Source of the DNA: Ktedonobacteraceae bacterium
GTDB taxonomy: Bacteria; Chloroflexota; Ktedonobacteria; Ktedonobacterales; Ktedonobacteraceae
NCBI GenBank assembly: GCA_014896635.1
Contig: JADBKA010000224.1
Span: forward strand, 1-7,921
Length of the DNA stretch: 7,921 nt
Direction: 5' to 3'
Below the pieces are notes generated by a model, which was given only the letters and a program-made list of their open reading frames with translations, made no database searches and was not told the DNA's origin. Of the stretch, positions 1-5,979 are shown one piece after another (positions within the stretch are counted from its first letter, which is position 1; each line of letters starts with the position of its first letter). The translations under genes were made by a program, and so were the position numbers.

Positions 1-54
1 CCGCCCGGGCCCGGTCGGAATCGAGTGTCGGGGGTTCGAATCCCTCCGGGCGCG
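1..54 (+). tRNA. 3' part of a class II tRNA, probably tRNA-Ser (truncated by window edge)
   Basis: The T arm is clear: a 5-bp stem 30-34/42-46 (one G-U pair) closes the TTCGAAT loop at 35-41. The 3' acceptor strand follows at 47-53 with discriminator G54. CCA is not encoded; TTC follows directly. No class I anticodon stem pairs in the bases before the T stem. A long variable arm can be drawn instead (12-17 with 22-27, one G-G mismatch and one G-U pair, loop GAAT). A class II tRNA with discriminator G points to Ser (bacterial tRNA-Leu normally carries A; tRNA-Sec is the other class II option with G). The anticodon lies outside the window, so the isotype is inferred. The D arm, anticodon arm and 5' acceptor strand are missing. 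Confidence 0.75.
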
Positions 55-75
55 TTCATCTTAAAGGGAAAAAGG

Positions 76-117
76 GAGGACCAGGAGAGCGTCAATCTTC
101 CTGGTCCTCTTTTTTTT
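76..117 (+). terminator. Intrinsic terminator after the tRNA, possibly bidirectional
   Basis: A perfect 11-bp stem pairs 76-86 with 99-109 (GAGGACCAGGA with its complement) around a 12-base loop. It is followed at once by an eight-T run at 110-117. It lies 22 bases after the tRNA end and should end that transcript. On the minus strand the same stem is followed by CC, five T, CCC and TTT, so it may also stop transcription of the sugar transferase gene whose stop codon is at 174. Its stem core recurs in the hairpin at 3608-3636. Confidence 0.9.
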
Positions 118-173
118 CTGTTAAGTCAATGCCAATGAGGGTGTTCCCCAGATTTTTGCTTTATGAGAAAGCC

Positions 174-848
174 CTAAGCGCCGCCGCGCGCGAAGATCAT
201 CACCGGGATAGTCAGGAAAATAAGTTTGACATCTTCCCAGAGTGACTGCCGTTCGAGGTACTCGATATCCATTGTCACCATGTCCTGGAAGGTCACGCGC
301 GAGCGTCCGTAAACCTGCCAGTAGCCTGTGATACCTGGCTTGCCTATCAGGCGCAGATGTTCATATGGCCCGTATAATTCGACTTCGTAAGGGAGTGGTG
401 GGCGAGGCCCGACCAGCGACATATCCCCTCGCAGAACATTCCAGAACTGAGGCAACTCATCCAGGCTGGTCTTGCGAATGAAGCGCCCTACACGTGTGAT
501 GCGTGGATCATGCGTGTTTTTGTAGGCCAGCGAAGCTTTGCCATCGTTGTTGAGTTGCTGGCCCTGCATATATTGCAGAATTTTTTGACGGTGAACCATG
601 TCATCACTGTTCACATACATGGATCGAAATTTGAGCATTTCAAACTCAACACCATTCTGGCCGATACGCTTTTGACGAAAAAAAATGGGACCCTCAGAAT
701 CCAGCCTGATACATAGGGCAACGATTACACCTACCAGAAGAACAAAAGGTGCGATAAGTAAAGTAAACGTGATATCGAGTATTCGTTTCGCTCTTTGATA
801 ATTTTGATTAAGGGTAATAGTACGAGCAGGTGCCGATTGAACAACCAT
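174..848 (-). CDS. Undecaprenyl-phosphate sugar-1-phosphate transferase (short, PglC/WcaJ-core type)
   Basis: This 224-residue protein belongs to the bacterial sugar transferase family (monotopic phosphoglycosyl transferases). Such enzymes transfer a sugar-1-phosphate from a UDP-sugar to undecaprenyl phosphate at the inner face of the membrane, the first step of building a lipid-linked glycan. Visible features are one hydrophobic segment (about 23-47) with Pro34 in its middle, a conserved GPIFFRQKRIG stretch (53-63), KFRSM (73-77), the DELPQ motif (130-134) whose Asp130-Glu131 match the catalytic dyad, SLVGPRP (144-150) and PGITG (171-175). It has only the catalytic core, like PglC, without the multi-helix N-terminal domain of WbaP/WcaJ. 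The ATG at 848 has an AGGAGA site at 854-859, five bases away. It stands alone, convergent with the tRNA and divergent from the aminotransferase. The sugar is not predictable, though the neighbouring epimerase and aminotransferase suggest a HexNAc-type substrate. Confidence 0.93.
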   Translation of the reverse strand: MVVQSAPARTITLNQNYQRAKRILDITFTLLIAPFVLLVGVIVALCIRLDSEGPIFFRQKRIGQNGVEFEMLKFRSMYVNSDDMVHRQKILQYMQGQQLNNDGKASLAYKNTHDPRITRVGRFIRKTSLDELPQFWNVLRGDMSLVGPRPPLPYEVELYGPYEHLRLIGKPGITGYWQVYGRSRVTFQDMVTMDIEYLERQSLWEDVKLIFLTIPVMIFARGGA

Positions 849-1054
849 AAGATTCTCCTGAGTATAGATTTGCGGCTGTTCTCTAGTAGAACTGGCCTGT
901 CTCTGGCATTCTCCTTACTTATGTTAGCGAGCGCAGGTGAATAATTGGTGAGCATTTTTATGTGGATATGGTAAAGAATGATGAAACGGGTAGCGAAATC
1001 ATAAGGTACAGGTGTGCAGACGCTGGTTGAATCCTCTCTCCGACTGTTGCTCCC

Positions 1055-1078
1055 CGTTGGGACTTGTGAGTCCCGGTG
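1055..1078. repeat. Hairpin-forming inverted repeat
   Basis: GGGACT (1059-1064) and AGTCCC (1069-1074) form six Watson-Crick pairs around a TGTG loop. Four more outer pairs, three of them G-U, extend the plus-strand RNA stem to 1055-1078. No T run follows on either strand at the right distance, so it does not look like an intrinsic terminator. It could be an operator dyad or a structured leader element. The sequence shows the dyad only; function is unknown. Confidence 0.5.
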
Positions 1079-1079
1079 T

Positions 1080-1109
1080 CCCCCCAAAAAAACCTTTTTC
1101 CCCCTTTTT
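1080..1109. other. Homopolymer-block tract (C6-A7-C2-T5-C5-T5)
   Basis: Thirty bases consist almost entirely of uninterrupted homopolymer blocks: six C, seven A, two C, five T, five C and five T. The A and T blocks are centred about 8-10 bp apart, close to one helical turn, so the DNA may be intrinsically curved. The tract lies in the middle of the divergent intergenic region, about 230 bases from the sugar transferase start and 245 from the aminotransferase start. Confidence 0.55.
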
Positions 1110-1267
1110 CTCTTTCGGGAGAGGAGGGATACCCCTCTAAAGTTCACGCGCATGGGTGTCCTCCAATCCTTCCTTTTTAAAAGAGCTTGAGATGAGTATT
1201 GGGGGAACGGTTACGTTTTTTTTACTGGTGGCGAAGAGTTTAACCTATCCTATACCTTGCTGGCTAT

Positions 1268-1294
1268 TTGGTAACAACTTCTATCCCCTATTAT
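1268..1294 (+). promoter_or_regulatory. Candidate sigma-70-type promoter for the aminotransferase gene
   Basis: TTGGTA at 1268-1273 and TATTAT at 1289-1294 resemble -35 and -10 boxes. The spacer is 15 bases, shorter than the usual 17, so this is weak support. A start about seven bases beyond 1294 would give a leader of some 55 bases before the ATG at 1356. AT-rich sequence makes chance matches likely here. Confidence 0.25.
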
Positions 1295-1307
1295 GTAAGA
1301 GATTCAG

Positions 1308-1327
1308 TTTAGTCTCCTATAACTAAA
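1308..1327 (+). promoter_or_regulatory. Leader dyad upstream of the aminotransferase gene
   Basis: TTTAGT (1308-1313) and ACTAAA (1322-1327) form a perfect 6-bp inverted repeat around the eight-base loop CTCCTATA. It lies 10-15 bases before the ribosome binding site. It could be a small leader hairpin or a repressor operator just downstream of the candidate promoter. It is AU-rich and would be weak as RNA; there is no direct evidence of function. Confidence 0.3.
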
Positions 1328-1355
1328 ATGTCTTAGAAGAGGATAGGTGTTTTCT

Positions 1356-2465
1356 ATGCAAGTTCCCCTCGTAGATCTGCGAGCGCAATATCTCTCGTTG
1401 AAGTCTGAGATAATGACTGCATTTGAAGAAGTTCTTGACTCTATGCACCTGTTTCTGGGTCCTCGCCAACAGGCGTTCGAGCGCGAATTTGCGCGTTTCT
1501 GTGGCTGTGAGTACGGTGTCGGTAACTCCAATGGCACCGATGCTCTCACCCTCGCGCTGCGTGCCTGCCAGATCGGCCCTGGTGATGAAGTGATCACGGT
1601 TGCCAACACGTTTATTGCTACGGTCGAAGCCATTGCGGCGGTTGGCGCGACCCCGGTTTTCATCGATGTTGACCCACAAACCTATCTCATGGACTGGCGC
1701 CAGCTCGAACAGGCGCTGACACCGCGTACCAGAGCTGTGCTGCCTGTCCATCTCTACGGTCATGCGGCGGAAATGGGGCCGATCATGGAGTTTGCGCGCA
1801 AGCATGGTTTGCGGGTTATCGAGGATGCCTCACAGGCTCATGGAGCGACATATAATGGGCAGCGAGTCGGCAGCTTTGGCGATATCGCCTGCTTCAGCCT
1901 CTATTTTAGTAAGAATCTGGGCGCTTTTGGTGAGGCCGGGATCTGCACTACTAACGATAGTGCGCTGGCTGAACGCATGCGTATGATCCGCGATCATGGC
2001 TCCCGTGCTAAATATCACCACGAGTTGATGGGCGTCAATTATCGTATGGACGAGCTTCAGGCGGCTGTCCTGCTGATCAAGCTGCCGCATCTTGAGCGCT
2101 GGAACGCGGCCCGCCAGGCTCATGCGCGGACTTACACTGCACAACTCCGTGATGTCGTGAGAGCCGTACCGGTTGTGCGCCCCTGGGCTGAGCATGTCTA
2201 CTGCTACTATGTCATTCAGGTGGAAGAACGCGATCAATTCGTGCAGGCTCTGCAAAAAGAAGGAGTGGGCGTCACCATTCACTATCCCATCCCTATTCAC
2301 TTGCAGCCTGCCAGCGCTCCTTACGGCTACGAAGCCGGATCACTGCCTGTCACAGAGGATGTAACGAAGCGCATCGTCTCTCTTCCTATGTATCCTGAGT
2401 TGACAGAAGAACAAATACAGTTTGTGGTAGATACTGTAAAAAAGCACGTTGTTGCCCATGTCTGA
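1356..2465 (+). CDS. DegT/DnrJ/EryC1/StrS-family PLP-dependent sugar aminotransferase
   Basis: This 369-residue cytoplasmic enzyme should transfer an amino group from glutamate to a keto group on a nucleotide-linked sugar. Family marks are the PLVDLRAQY opening (4-12), NGTDAL for cofactor phosphate binding (59-64), IEDASQAHGA (155-164) with Asp157 contacting the PLP ring nitrogen, and FSLYFSKNLGAFGEAG with Lys186 as the Schiff-base lysine. MDELQAA (231-237) is also typical. Length fits the family. I chose the ATG at 1356 over the in-frame GTG at 1347: the family begins at this point, and the AGAGGATAGG stretch (1338-1347) sits upstream of the ATG but abuts or overlaps the GTG. The oxidoreductase gene follows after 66 bases. 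That pairing is known for WbpE/WbpB-type and WlbC/WlbA-type pathways making 3-amino sugars, so a 3-keto UDP-sugar is the likeliest substrate, by context only. FdtB/QdtB-type dTDP-sugar substrates are an alternative. Confidence 0.93.
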   Translation: MQVPLVDLRAQYLSLKSEIMTAFEEVLDSMHLFLGPRQQAFEREFARFCGCEYGVGNSNGTDALTLALRACQIGPGDEVITVANTFIATVEAIAAVGATPVFIDVDPQTYLMDWRQLEQALTPRTRAVLPVHLYGHAAEMGPIMEFARKHGLRVIEDASQAHGATYNGQRVGSFGDIACFSLYFSKNLGAFGEAGICTTNDSALAERMRMIRDHGSRAKYHHELMGVNYRMDELQAAVLLIKLPHLERWNAARQAHARTYTAQLRDVVRAVPVVRPWAEHVYCYYVIQVEERDQFVQALQKEGVGVTIHYPIPIHLQPASAPYGYEAGSLPVTEDVTKRIVSLPMYPELTEEQIQFVVDTVKKHVVAHV

Positions 2466-2531
2466 CCTGTGGGAGTACCAGTGCCGCTAAAATACTGAAT
2501 AAACTGGATATCTGTTGAAGGGTTATATACA

Positions 2532-3542
2532 ATGACTGATCTACGTTTTGGAGTCATCGGATGGGGCTACTGGGGACCGAAAATTGCGCGTAACCTGGAT
2601 GGGTTGCCGCGCGCTTCGGTCACAATGGTGGCCGACATGGATGAGCGCCGACTGGCCTCACTGGCCACCAATCAATCCTGGGTACAGACCACTACCAGTG
2701 CGGACGAGGTCTTTAACTCTCATGTTGATGGGGTGGTGATTGCCACACCGGTGCGCTCACACTATAAACTGGCGAAAGCTGCTCTTCTGCATGATAAGCA
2801 TGTACTGGTGGAAAAGCCGCTCACGGCAAGTGTTGAAGAGGCCGAGGAGCTAGTTGCGCTGGCCGCTGAACGCGGTCTCACCTTAATGGTGGGGCATACG
2901 TTTGAGTACAGTCCTGCAGTGAACGAGTTGCGCCAGCTTGTACGGAATGGCGATCTGGGGAGAGTCTATTGTGTTGAGACGGAACGCTTAAATCTCGGTC
3001 TGTTCCGCAACGATATCAATGTGATCTGGGATCTGGCGCCGCACGATGTATCGATCCTGCTCTATCTTTTTGGAAAAGTGCCATCCCGCGTCAAAGTGCA
3101 GGCACATGCGCATGTGCAGCAGCGTATCTGTGATAATGCGCATCTCGACCTGGAATTCGCCGATGGCATGTCGGCGCATGTCCATGTGAGCTGGCTGCAT
3201 CCCTGTAAGATTCGCCGGGTCACGGTAATTGGGGACGCGCGCATGGTGGTGTACGATGATACCAACCCGGCGGAGATGATCAAAGTATATAACAAGGGAG
3301 CGGATGTCCATGCCGATCCTGTCGTCTCTTATCGAAACGGTGCGACCACCATCCCACATATCGACTGGGTTGAGCCGCTGCGCCTGGAGTGCGAGGACTT
3401 TGCCAGCGCGATCCGCACCGGGCGGAAACCACGCGCGCATGGTGAGGTCGGTCTGGCTGTAGTGCGCGTGCTGGCAGCCGCCCAGGAAGCTCTTGAGAGC
3501 CAGAATGGCTTTGTGCATATGGCCTCGGCCTCGCTCGGCTAA
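2532..3542 (+). CDS. Gfo/Idh/MocA-family NAD(P)-dependent sugar oxidoreductase
   Basis: This 336-residue protein has the two-domain Gfo/Idh/MocA form. The N-terminal Rossmann fold begins with GVIGWGYWG (7-15), a GxGxxG cofactor loop. VVIATPVRSH (68-77) precedes the family EKP motif with Lys95, and WDLAPHD (166-172) carries the conserved catalytic-region His171 in the C-terminal domain. GYWG and the WDLxPHD form are typical of the WlbA/WbpB branch, which oxidises the 3-hydroxyl of UDP-N-acetylglucosaminuronate so that an aminotransferase can act next. The aminotransferase lies directly upstream, probably in the same transcript. The start is supported by GAAGGG at 2517-2522, nine bases before the ATG. 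Exact substrate and oxidation position are inferred from context; a dehydrogenase for another sugar nucleotide is possible. Confidence 0.9.
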   Translation: MTDLRFGVIGWGYWGPKIARNLDGLPRASVTMVADMDERRLASLATNQSWVQTTTSADEVFNSHVDGVVIATPVRSHYKLAKAALLHDKHVLVEKPLTASVEEAEELVALAAERGLTLMVGHTFEYSPAVNELRQLVRNGDLGRVYCVETERLNLGLFRNDINVIWDLAPHDVSILLYLFGKVPSRVKVQAHAHVQQRICDNAHLDLEFADGMSAHVHVSWLHPCKIRRVTVIGDARMVVYDDTNPAEMIKVYNKGADVHADPVVSYRNGATTIPHIDWVEPLRLECEDFASAIRTGRKPRAHGEVGLAVVRVLAAAQEALESQNGFVHMASASLG

Positions 3543-3607
3543 ACAATATCAGATCCCTTAGCATGAAAACTGAGGCCATCCATAGGTGTTAACTTAACAG
3601 CAAGAGA

Positions 3608-3645
3608 GGTCCAGGAAAGCAAAACCCTCCTGGACCCCCATTTTT
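3608..3645. terminator. Hairpin terminator between convergent genes
   Basis: A perfect 9-bp stem pairs 3608-3616 with 3628-3636 (GGTCCAGGA with its complement) around an 11-base loop. On the plus strand it is followed by CCCCA and then five T at 3641-3645, so it can end the aminotransferase-oxidoreductase transcript. The T run overlaps the stop codon (3644-3646) of the convergent epimerase gene. On the minus strand the tail after the stem is only mildly T-rich, so termination of the opposing operon is less certain. The stem core is the same as in the 76-117 terminator. Confidence 0.75.
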
Positions 3646-4600
3646 AGCGAACTGCGGCTGTGCGCAGCGCCTCAAGCGTTTTTGCCAGCCCCTGCCGGAA
3701 ACTCACCTCAGGGTGGTAGCCAAGCAGTTCCCGCGCTTTGCTGATATCGGCCAGGCTGTCTCGTACATCGCCGGGGCGCGCATCGCGGTACTCGGCTTCG
3801 ACTTTGCTACCGAGCAATTCGCCTGCAAATTGCAGCACCTGGTTGAGCGAGACGCGCTCGCCATAACCGATGTTCATGGCCTCGCCAGCCGCACGTGGAG
3901 CTGTCGCCGCCAGCAGGTTCGCCTGGACGACGTTTTCAATGAACGTGAAGTCGCGTGTCTGCTCACCGTCACCGAAAACTACTGGACGCTTCCCTTCGAG
4001 CAAGGCTGTGAGAAAACGGGGAATAACGGCTGCATATTCCGAAGTCGGGTCCTGGCGCGGACCAAAGACGTTGAAGTAGCGCAAGGCGACAGTTTCAAGC
4101 CCATAGATGGGGTAGAAAACTTTGCACAGCAGTTCGCCCGTCAATTTCTGTACAGCGTAAGGCGACATTGGCGCTGTGGGCATTGCTTCATGCTTGGGCA
4201 GCGTCGGCGTGTTGCCATAGACTGATGACGAGCTGGCGTAGACGACGCGGCGCACACCGGCATCACAGGCGGCCAGCAGCACGTTTTGTGTGCCGTTGAT
4301 GTTGGTTTCCAGCGAGTCCACCGGGTTTTGAATTGAGCGCGGCACAGAGGCCAGAGCCGCCTGGTGGAATACCACCTCGACGCCCGCGACAGCCGCGCGT
4401 ACCGTCTCCATATTCCGTATATCGCCGTGTATAATCTCTACCTGGCCTGGGTGACCCTGTAGCGCATCCAGGTTCAACTGGCGGCCTGTAATCATGTTGT
4501 CCAGGACACGTACTGCCTCGCCGCGTTTGAGCAGCGTCTCAGCAATGTGTGAGCCGATAAATCCCGCTCCACCGGTAACAAGATATTTTGCTGTAACCAT
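3644..4600 (-). CDS. UDP-N-acetylhexosamine 4-epimerase, WbpP/GNE-like (extended SDR)
   Basis: This 318-residue NAD-dependent epimerase probably interconverts UDP-GlcNAc and UDP-GalNAc, or their uronic acids, by inverting C4. The extended SDR signature is complete: TGGAGFIG (9-16) for NAD, SSSS (123-126), and Tyr148/Lys152 of the YxxxK catalytic pair. HQAALASVPRSI (79-90), RYFNVFGPRQDP (174-185), YAAVIPRF (189-196) and RDFTFIENVVQANLLAA (216-232) resemble WbpP/TviC-type epimerases more than GalE. In the GDVRDSLADISKA stretch (277-289), Ser282 falls where E. coli GalE has the bulky Tyr299; a small residue there admits N-acetylated substrates. It is the last gene of the minus-strand operon, 65 bases after the upstream glycosyltransferase. 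The ATG at 4600 has AGGAA at 4614-4618, a long 13-base spacing, and no better in-frame start exists. A dehydratase role is less likely given the YxxxK/SSSS context. Confidence 0.92.
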   Translation of the reverse strand: MVTAKYLVTGGAGFIGSHIAETLLKRGEAVRVLDNMITGRQLNLDALQGHPGQVEIIHGDIRNMETVRAAVAGVEVVFHQAALASVPRSIQNPVDSLETNINGTQNVLLAACDAGVRRVVYASSSSVYGNTPTLPKHEAMPTAPMSPYAVQKLTGELLCKVFYPIYGLETVALRYFNVFGPRQDPTSEYAAVIPRFLTALLEGKRPVVFGDGEQTRDFTFIENVVQANLLAATAPRAAGEAMNIGYGERVSLNQVLQFAGELLGSKVEAEYRDARPGDVRDSLADISKARELLGYHPEVSFRQGLAKTLEALRTAAVR

Positions 4601-4618
4601 ATGCTTTTTCGTGTTCCT

Positions 4619-4632
4619 ATCTCTAAAGAGAT
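4619..4632. repeat. Short palindrome in the gap before the epimerase gene
   Basis: ATCTCT and AGAGAT form a perfect 6-bp inverted repeat separated by two A, in the 65-base gap between the glycosyltransferase and epimerase genes. No T run follows on the minus strand, so it is not a convincing terminator. As RNA it could close as a 5-bp stem with a TAAA loop. It may be a binding site, an RNA processing point, or chance. Confidence 0.3.
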
Positions 4633-4665
4633 CAAAGAACTGATTAACCTTTCTCCGCTTAGATT

Positions 4666-5979
4666 TTATCGATAGCGAGAAGGGGAAGACCCTCCTTCAA
4701 TTCCGGCTAGAGGCTTCGCCTCTAAATCCCGCTTGCTTTCTTCTTCGCTTTCGCTTTTGGCTTCAAAGTTTAGTGGCTGCCGGTATGCCGGAAAGAGCGT
4801 CGCATATGCATGCCAGAGATTGACCCTGGTGCGATCCCAGCACAGTTCTGTCTCAACTCGTTGACGCCCGAATGCACCCATTTTCCTGCGCAAATCTTCG
4901 TTGTCGAGCAGGATTTCGATCTTATCGGCAAACTCCTCGATGCTGTTAGGCGTGGCGTAGAGCGCCGCATCCTGGGCGGAGTAGCGCGTTTCAGGCAGGT
5001 CAAAGGCGACGACCGGCTTGCCCATCGCCATATATTCCATTGTTTTAAGCATGGTGCTGTGATCGTTGAGTTCGTTAGCAGGATCGGGCGAGATGCCGAT
5101 GTCAGCGGCAGCCAGGTAGCGCAGCAGATCCTGCTTTGCCAGCCATCCGGTGAAGTTGACGTATGTTTCAAGTCCCAGTTCGCGGGTCAGCGCCTTGAGC
5201 GGCTCCAACTGATCTCCGCTACCCATCAACACAAAAGAGACATCCTGCCTGCCTCGTTTGTGGACGAGTTCGTACAGTGCTCTGATGGCGTAATCAACGC
5301 CATCCTGCATGCCCATCACGCCAACATATGCCAGCAGATAGCGCCTGCTGCCCTTCAAACCTGGCTCCGGCTCCGTTGTTTTGTAACTGGCGAGGTCAGG
5401 GCCATTGCGCACGACGAATACTTTCTCGGGTCGGCATCCCCCGCGCGTGATAGCTATGCCTTTCTGCGAGGTGTTCGAGGTAATCACTACGTCAGCCACG
5501 CGGTAAGAACATCGTTCGCAGAATTTGAGCAGGTGATAAAGAGGCTTCAGACGATTTTGAAATCTGATATGAAAAATTTCGGGCGCGAGATCATGCTGGT
5601 CAAAGATGAATTTTTTGCCAAAAAGCTTGTAGAACAGGCCAATGGCAAAAAACGTGTCAGGCGGGTTAGCGGCGTGAATCACATCGAAGCCGTGACGCGA
5701 CCAGACTTTGAAAGTCAATCCAAACGTCTTGAGCATCGCTATAAGATACTCTTTGATATAGTTGCTTGATCTAGCAACCGTTGTGTTGAGTGTATAGCGA
5801 TAGATGTGAATGCCTTCCAGGCAGACATAGGATTCTGTGTTGCGGACCTGCCCTTTCGGGCAGATCACTCTGACTTCGTAGCCTTGCTGCCGTAATGCCA
5901 CTGCCTCGCGCCAGACACGCGGGTCCGCCGGTACTGACAGGTTCTCTACCAGCAAGAGCACTTCAGGGGCCTTTGACAT
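4666..5979 (-). CDS. GT4-type glycosyltransferase (GT-B fold) with low-complexity C-terminal tail
   Basis: This 437-residue protein is a cytoplasmic or membrane-associated glycosyltransferase of the GT-B fold, expected to add one sugar from a nucleotide donor to a growing lipid-linked glycan. The N-terminal acceptor domain includes VENLSVPADPRVWREA (11-26), HAANPPD (102-108) and FDQHDLAPEIF (126-136). The donor domain carries YVGVMGMQDGVD (218-229), GSGDQLEPL (253-261), NFTGW (275-279), DIGISP (293-298) and DHSTMLKTMEYMAMGKPVV (306-324). The second Glu of the usual E-x7-E motif is Glu315; the first is His307. Family homology seems to end near residue 400, and residues about 404-437 form a charged Ser/Glu/Lys-rich tail that contains a DNA hairpin. 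The ATG has AAGGAA at 5987-5992, seven bases away. Its start overlaps the end of the upstream glycosyltransferase by 17 bases, so translation is probably coupled. Donor and acceptor are not predictable. Confidence 0.92.
   Translation of the reverse strand: MSKAPEVLLLVENLSVPADPRVWREAVALRQQGYEVRVICPKGQVRNTESYVCLEGIHIYRYTLNTTVARSSNYIKEYLIAMLKTFGLTFKVWSRHGFDVIHAANPPDTFFAIGLFYKLFGKKFIFDQHDLAPEIFHIRFQNRLKPLYHLLKFCERCSYRVADVVITSNTSQKGIAITRGGCRPEKVFVVRNGPDLASYKTTEPEPGLKGSRRYLLAYVGVMGMQDGVDYAIRALYELVHKRGRQDVSFVLMGSGDQLEPLKALTRELGLETYVNFTGWLAKQDLLRYLAAADIGISPDPANELNDHSTMLKTMEYMAMGKPVVAFDLPETRYSAQDAALYATPNSIEEFADKIEILLDNEDLRRKMGAFGRQRVETELCWDRTRVNLWHAYATLFPAYRQPLNFEAKSESEEESKRDLEAKPLAGIEGGSSPSRYR
4708..4724. 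repeat. Perfect 7-bp hairpin inside the glycosyltransferase C-terminal tail
   Basis: The plus strand reads TAGAGGC, TTC, GCCTCTA: seven perfect pairs around three bases. On the coding (minus) strand the centre is GCGAAGC, a sequence known to form an unusually stable mini-hairpin. It encodes the LEAKPL part of the low-complexity tail (about residues 419-424), 40 bases before the stop codon. No T run follows, so it is not a standard terminator. It may be a small repeat that entered and lengthened the gene. Confidence 0.6.

Larger units (their letters stand above)
849..1355. other. Divergent intergenic region, no convincing gene
   Basis: This 507-base gap lies between two divergent genes and so should hold promoters for both. 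It contains a 10-bp hairpin at 1055-1078, a run of homopolymer blocks at 1080-1109, two small adjacent hairpins (1110-1123 and 1124-1137), an eight-T tract at 1216-1223 and a dyad at 1308-1327. A minus-strand open frame across 731-1153 resembles no family, is rich in Arg and Ser, and overlaps the start of the sugar transferase gene, so I do not call it. I found no minus-strand promoter that I trust. Confidence 0.7.

Noticed and set aside
5..14. Ten-base palindrome CCGGGCCCGG
   Set aside because: It falls inside the tRNA body (anticodon stem and variable arm region), where GC-rich self-complementary sequence is expected.
1..54. tRNA 3' end as an attachment site for an integrated element
   Set aside because: I see no second copy of the tRNA 3' end elsewhere in the window and no integrase, so there is no support for an island boundary here.
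883..909. Eight-residue minus-strand leader ORF upstream of the sugar transferase gene, with AAGGAG nearby
   Set aside because: The AAGGAG is only one base from the ATG, too close for efficient initiation, and the peptide has no run of regulatory codons.
731..1153. 140-residue minus-strand open frame in the intergenic region
   Set aside because: It overlaps 118 bases of the sugar transferase gene, crosses homopolymer tracts and hairpins, is rich in Arg, Ser and Lys without domain pattern, and resembles no known family.
3713..4225. 170-residue plus-strand open frame opposite the epimerase gene
   Set aside because: Antisense shadow of a well-supported SDR epimerase; no family features in its translation.
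4810..5769. 319-residue plus-strand open frame opposite the glycosyltransferase gene
   Set aside because: It lies wholly antisense to a gene with clear GT4 motifs and its translation shows no recognisable domain. Long antisense frames are common opposite moderately GC-rich genes.
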